A stretch of DNA of 8,213 nt from contig DASSLY010000091.1 of NCBI GenBank assembly GCA_035689185.1, forward strand, positions 1 to 8,213, written 5' to 3'. The notes beneath the pieces were generated by a model. The model had not been told where the DNA came from and ran no database searches. It was given only the letters and a program-made list of their open reading frames with translations. This document shows, in pieces, positions 6,508-8,213 of this stretch; within the stretch, counting starts at the first letter, position 1, and each line of letters begins with the position of its first letter. Source of the stretch: DASSLY01 sp035689185 (GTDB lineage: Bacteria > Actinomycetota > Actinomycetes > Actinomycetales > Dermatophilaceae). A program made the translations under genes and the position numbers.

Positions 6508-7974
6508 ATGAAGCGGCTGTTTGGCGGGGTATGCGCGCTGGCCAGGTTGGGCCAGTTCCTGCGCGAGTTCACCCACGGGCACACTTTGCAGCTGGCATCG
6601 ATGGCCCGGGCGCAGCTGGTGAACCTGGCGGAGCGGACCGCTCTCCTGCCGGGTATCGAGTCCCAGGCGTACGTCGACATCGACTCGCTGCTGCGGCCGG
6701 TCTATGGGCACGGAAAGCAAGGCGCTGGCTTCGGGCACACCAAGATCTCCGGCAAGCAGGTGCTGCGCACGGTCTGTCGCCGTTGGCGACCACCATCAGC
6801 ACCCGGCATTCGGCGCGGGTAGTGGCCGGGATCCGGCTGCGCGGCAGAAACGCCGCCTGGGGCAAGGGTGCGGCGTCGCTGATCCGCGAGGCCATCAAGA
6901 CTGCTCGGGACGCCGGCGCCACCGGCGAGGTCCTTGTGCGCGGCGACTCGGCCTACGGCAAGAGCGCGGTCGTCGCCGTGTGCCTGAGGGCCATGGTGCG
7001 GTTCTGCGTCGTACCGGCCAATAACCCTGCCGTTGCTCCGGCGATCGCGTCCATCGGCGAGGAAGCTTGGACGCCGGAGGGGTATCCGGGCGCGGTCCTC
7101 GATCCCGAGACGGGAGAATTGATCCTGACGCCGAGGTCGCCGAGACCTCCTTCACGCGTTCGCCGCCACCAAGCACCCGGGCACCGCGCGGCTGGTCGTG
7201 CGCCGGGTCCGGGCCCAGAACAAGCTCGACGAGCTGTTCCCGGTCTGGCGCCACCAGCCCTTCTTCTCCCCCAGCATCGAGTCGACCGTAATGGCAGACC
7301 TGACCCATCGCGGGCACGCGATCATCGACACCGTGTTCTCCGACCTGATCGACGGGTCCCGCGCGCATATGCCCTCAGGCCGGTTCGCGCCCAACAGCGT
7401 GTGGGCGATCTTCGCGATGATCACCCACGACCTGCTCCGCGCCGTCGGCAACGCTGAGAGCAGACCGACTCGTCGCCGCGCGCGACGCCACGCTGCGACG
7501 CCAGATCGTCAACGTCCCAGCCCGGCTCGCCCGCCCACAAACGCCGACAAGTGCTGCACCTGCCCGCGCACTGGCCCCTGGGCCGACCGGTGGCTGGGGA
7601 TCTGGAACGGCTTCGGCCACGCTCGGACCGCCAGCAACTGCCTGATCCACATCCACCCGCGGTATGACCGGAGATCCATCGTGGATGAGTTGGGCAGACC
7701 AGCGAGACGCTCACGTCCCGACGTGTACCACTGGGCCAACACCCCCAAACAGCCAGCTTAGGTCCGCAGCCGCCTCCCACTCCACGGATCGAGGCTTGGT
7801 GCCCGGCCGGCATCTCAAGCCGTCCGGTCACAGCATGCGTTTCATGACGTCTTTGAAGAACACCTTGACGACCGGAGCGGCGGGGGGCACACTGGTGTGG
7901 AGGTGCTGGAGGCAGGGTCCGCGGCGGGCCAGGTGCTCCGCAGTTCTCAGTTTGGTTTACAAGTCGACCCGTTC

Positions 7975-8010
7975 CAGAATCTCTGGCCAGGTTCTGCAGC
8001 GGGGTTTTTT
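7975..8010 (+). terminator. Weak terminator-like hairpin followed by T6
   Basis: CAGAATCT (7975-7982) pairs with AGGTTCTG (7989-7996), with one G-T pair and a 6-base loop. A run of six T follows at 8005-8010. The 8-base GC-rich gap between stem and T-run is longer than in a good intrinsic terminator, so this is only a candidate. Confidence 0.22.
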
Positions 8011-8100
8011 CGACCCACGCATATAATAATACTGCTCGTCAAGGATAAAACAGGAGAGAAAATTAAATGGATCCTTAGGGCTATTCATCTGACTGGACTT
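8005..8100 (+). promoter_or_regulatory. AT-rich island with TATAAT, AGGAG and a three-codon ORF
   Basis: By hand count about 36 of 96 bases are G or C, against roughly 70% in the rest of the window. It holds a perfect -10 hexamer TATAAT (8022-8027), AGGAG (8052-8056), and 10 bases later ATG GAT CCT TAG (8067-8078), an M-D-P mini-ORF. A hairpin ACTTCC/GGAAGT follows at 8097-8114. No matching -35 is seen at proper spacing. It could be a foreign promoter/leader for a gene beyond the right edge, or remnant low-GC DNA; function is not established. Confidence 0.3.
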
Positions 8101-8213
8101 CCGTGCTTGGAAGTGCGCGCCAGGGTCGGTCGGCGCGTGGACGGTCCAGGCTCGGCGGATGGCCTCGGCGGGTCGGAGGGCGTGGCGTGACGCGCTTGGG
8201 TTTCTGGTCGGCG

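Larger units (their letters stand above)
5603..7645. mobile_element. Composite IS scar: truncated IS66 plus decayed IS1380
   Basis: Two unrelated transposase remnants lie divergently (IS66 on -, IS1380 on +) directly behind ettA, with about 95 bases between their starts. I could not identify terminal inverted repeats or target duplications for either, so outer limits are approximate; the IS1380 3' noncoding end may reach about 7800. The likely history is successive insertions with deletion of the distal part of the IS66 element, but their order cannot be read from this sequence alone. Confidence 0.65.
6191..7645 (+). pseudogene. IS1380-family transposase, nearly full length but multiply frameshifted
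   Basis: Pieces in all three + frames join into one IS1380-type transposase of about 480 aa. In order: LFDDENLVSCTGLV; PVVERAEQTCLSKLFAERV; VASAWVKTAGKLTPVIAGMAAGADS; MKRLFGGV...FLREFTHGHTLQL; AYVDIDSLLRPVYGHGKQGAGFGHTKISGKQVL; GLSPLATTIST; VLVRGDSAYGKS; DAEVAETSFT; RLVVRRVRAQNKLDELFPVWRH; HMPSGRFAPNSVWAI; IVNVPARLARP; LHLPAHWPWADRWLGIWNGFGH. Frame changes are needed near 6311-6321 (+11), 6380 (-1), 6496-6507 (+4), 6768 (-1), 7125 (-1), 7155 (-1), 7452 (+1), 7541 (+1), 7577 (+1) and 7628 (+1 or -2, tentative). The likely ancestral stop is TGA 7643-7645. The first catalytic Asp (DIDS) and second (RGDSAY) remain; the expected Glu in HRGHAIIE reads Asp (7327-7329). Inactive in cis. Confidence 0.88.
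7646..8213. other. No recognised gene; IS1380 3' flank and AT-rich island
   Basis: Positions 7646 to about 7800 are probably the noncoding 3' end of the IS1380 element. From 7800 to 7960 there is high-GC sequence with no recognisable protein in any frame; CACACTGGTGTG (7888-7899) is a small perfect inverted repeat. From 7957 rightward a - strand frame is open to the window edge without a recognised product. An AT-rich island at 8005-8100 is listed separately. The last 110 bases return to high GC with no identified feature. No tRNA or CRISPR was seen. Confidence 0.45.

Noticed and set aside
6122..7870. CGTCAAGG (6122-6129) and CCTTGACG (7863-7870) as IS1380 terminal inverted repeats
   Set aside because: The match is limited to 8 bases with no extension at a constant offset; chance is likely at this distance.
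8060..8075. AGGAG...ATGGATCC as cloning-vector contamination
   Set aside because: It resembles expression-vector start regions only in the AGGAG and BamHI-like GGATCC; nearby bases do not match any vector I can recall. A sequence search would settle it.
7897..8190. Plus-strand 97-codon ORF over the AT-rich island
   Set aside because: No recognisable family, no good ribosome-binding site, and composition changes abruptly inside it; most likely a chance frame.
1..8213. CRISPR array, tRNA, rRNA or a defence/phage gene cluster
   Set aside because: No regularly spaced repeats, no cloverleaf-like sequence and no cas, nuclease or phage structural motifs were seen on either strand.

Overview
This window looks like an Actinomycetota chromosome. 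Its coding DNA is very GC-rich, with G/C in most third codon positions. The gene set (two YfjP/dynamin-like GTPases, an SSB-like OB-fold protein, then EttA) is one I associate with high-GC Gram-positive genomes. TTGTCCACA sequences match the actinobacterial DnaA-box form. I cannot name the genus.

The left 5.6 kb is ordinary, well-preserved chromosome, all on the + strand. A membrane GTPase cut by the window edge (1-1206) overlaps a second, complete membrane GTPase (1203-2882) by ATGA, so the two are almost certainly co-translated. A 169-base gap with two perfect TTGTCCACA boxes precedes an SSB-family gene (3052-3621). A GC-rich spacer with short degenerate repeats (3622-3919) precedes ettA (3920-5602). 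The ettA gene is an intact ABC-F ribosome-throttle ATPase that appears to be transcribed without a leader from a TAGCCT -10 box.

The right 2.6 kb is an insertion-sequence scar. Starting 18 bases after ettA, on the opposite strand, is the N-terminal third of an IS66-family transposase (about 5621-6094). Divergent from it is a nearly full-length but badly broken IS1380-family transposase (about 6191-7645). I can rebuild its protein only by crossing about ten frame changes, at least two of which are visible short tandem duplications. Its ribosome-binding site and GTG start sit inside a long imperfect hairpin (6163-6228). The four upstream genes show no comparable damage, so the decay is specific to the mobile DNA.

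From 7646 to the end no gene is recognised. This stretch holds a small terminator-like hairpin and an AT-rich island of about 95 bases (about 37% GC). The island carries a TATAAT, an AGGAG and a three-codon ORF, and is the part least explained by the rest of the window.

I did not find a clearly new multi-gene system. The best leads are the paired DnaA boxes upstream of the ssb paralogue, the start-site hairpin of the IS1380 transposase, and the AT-rich island at the right edge.
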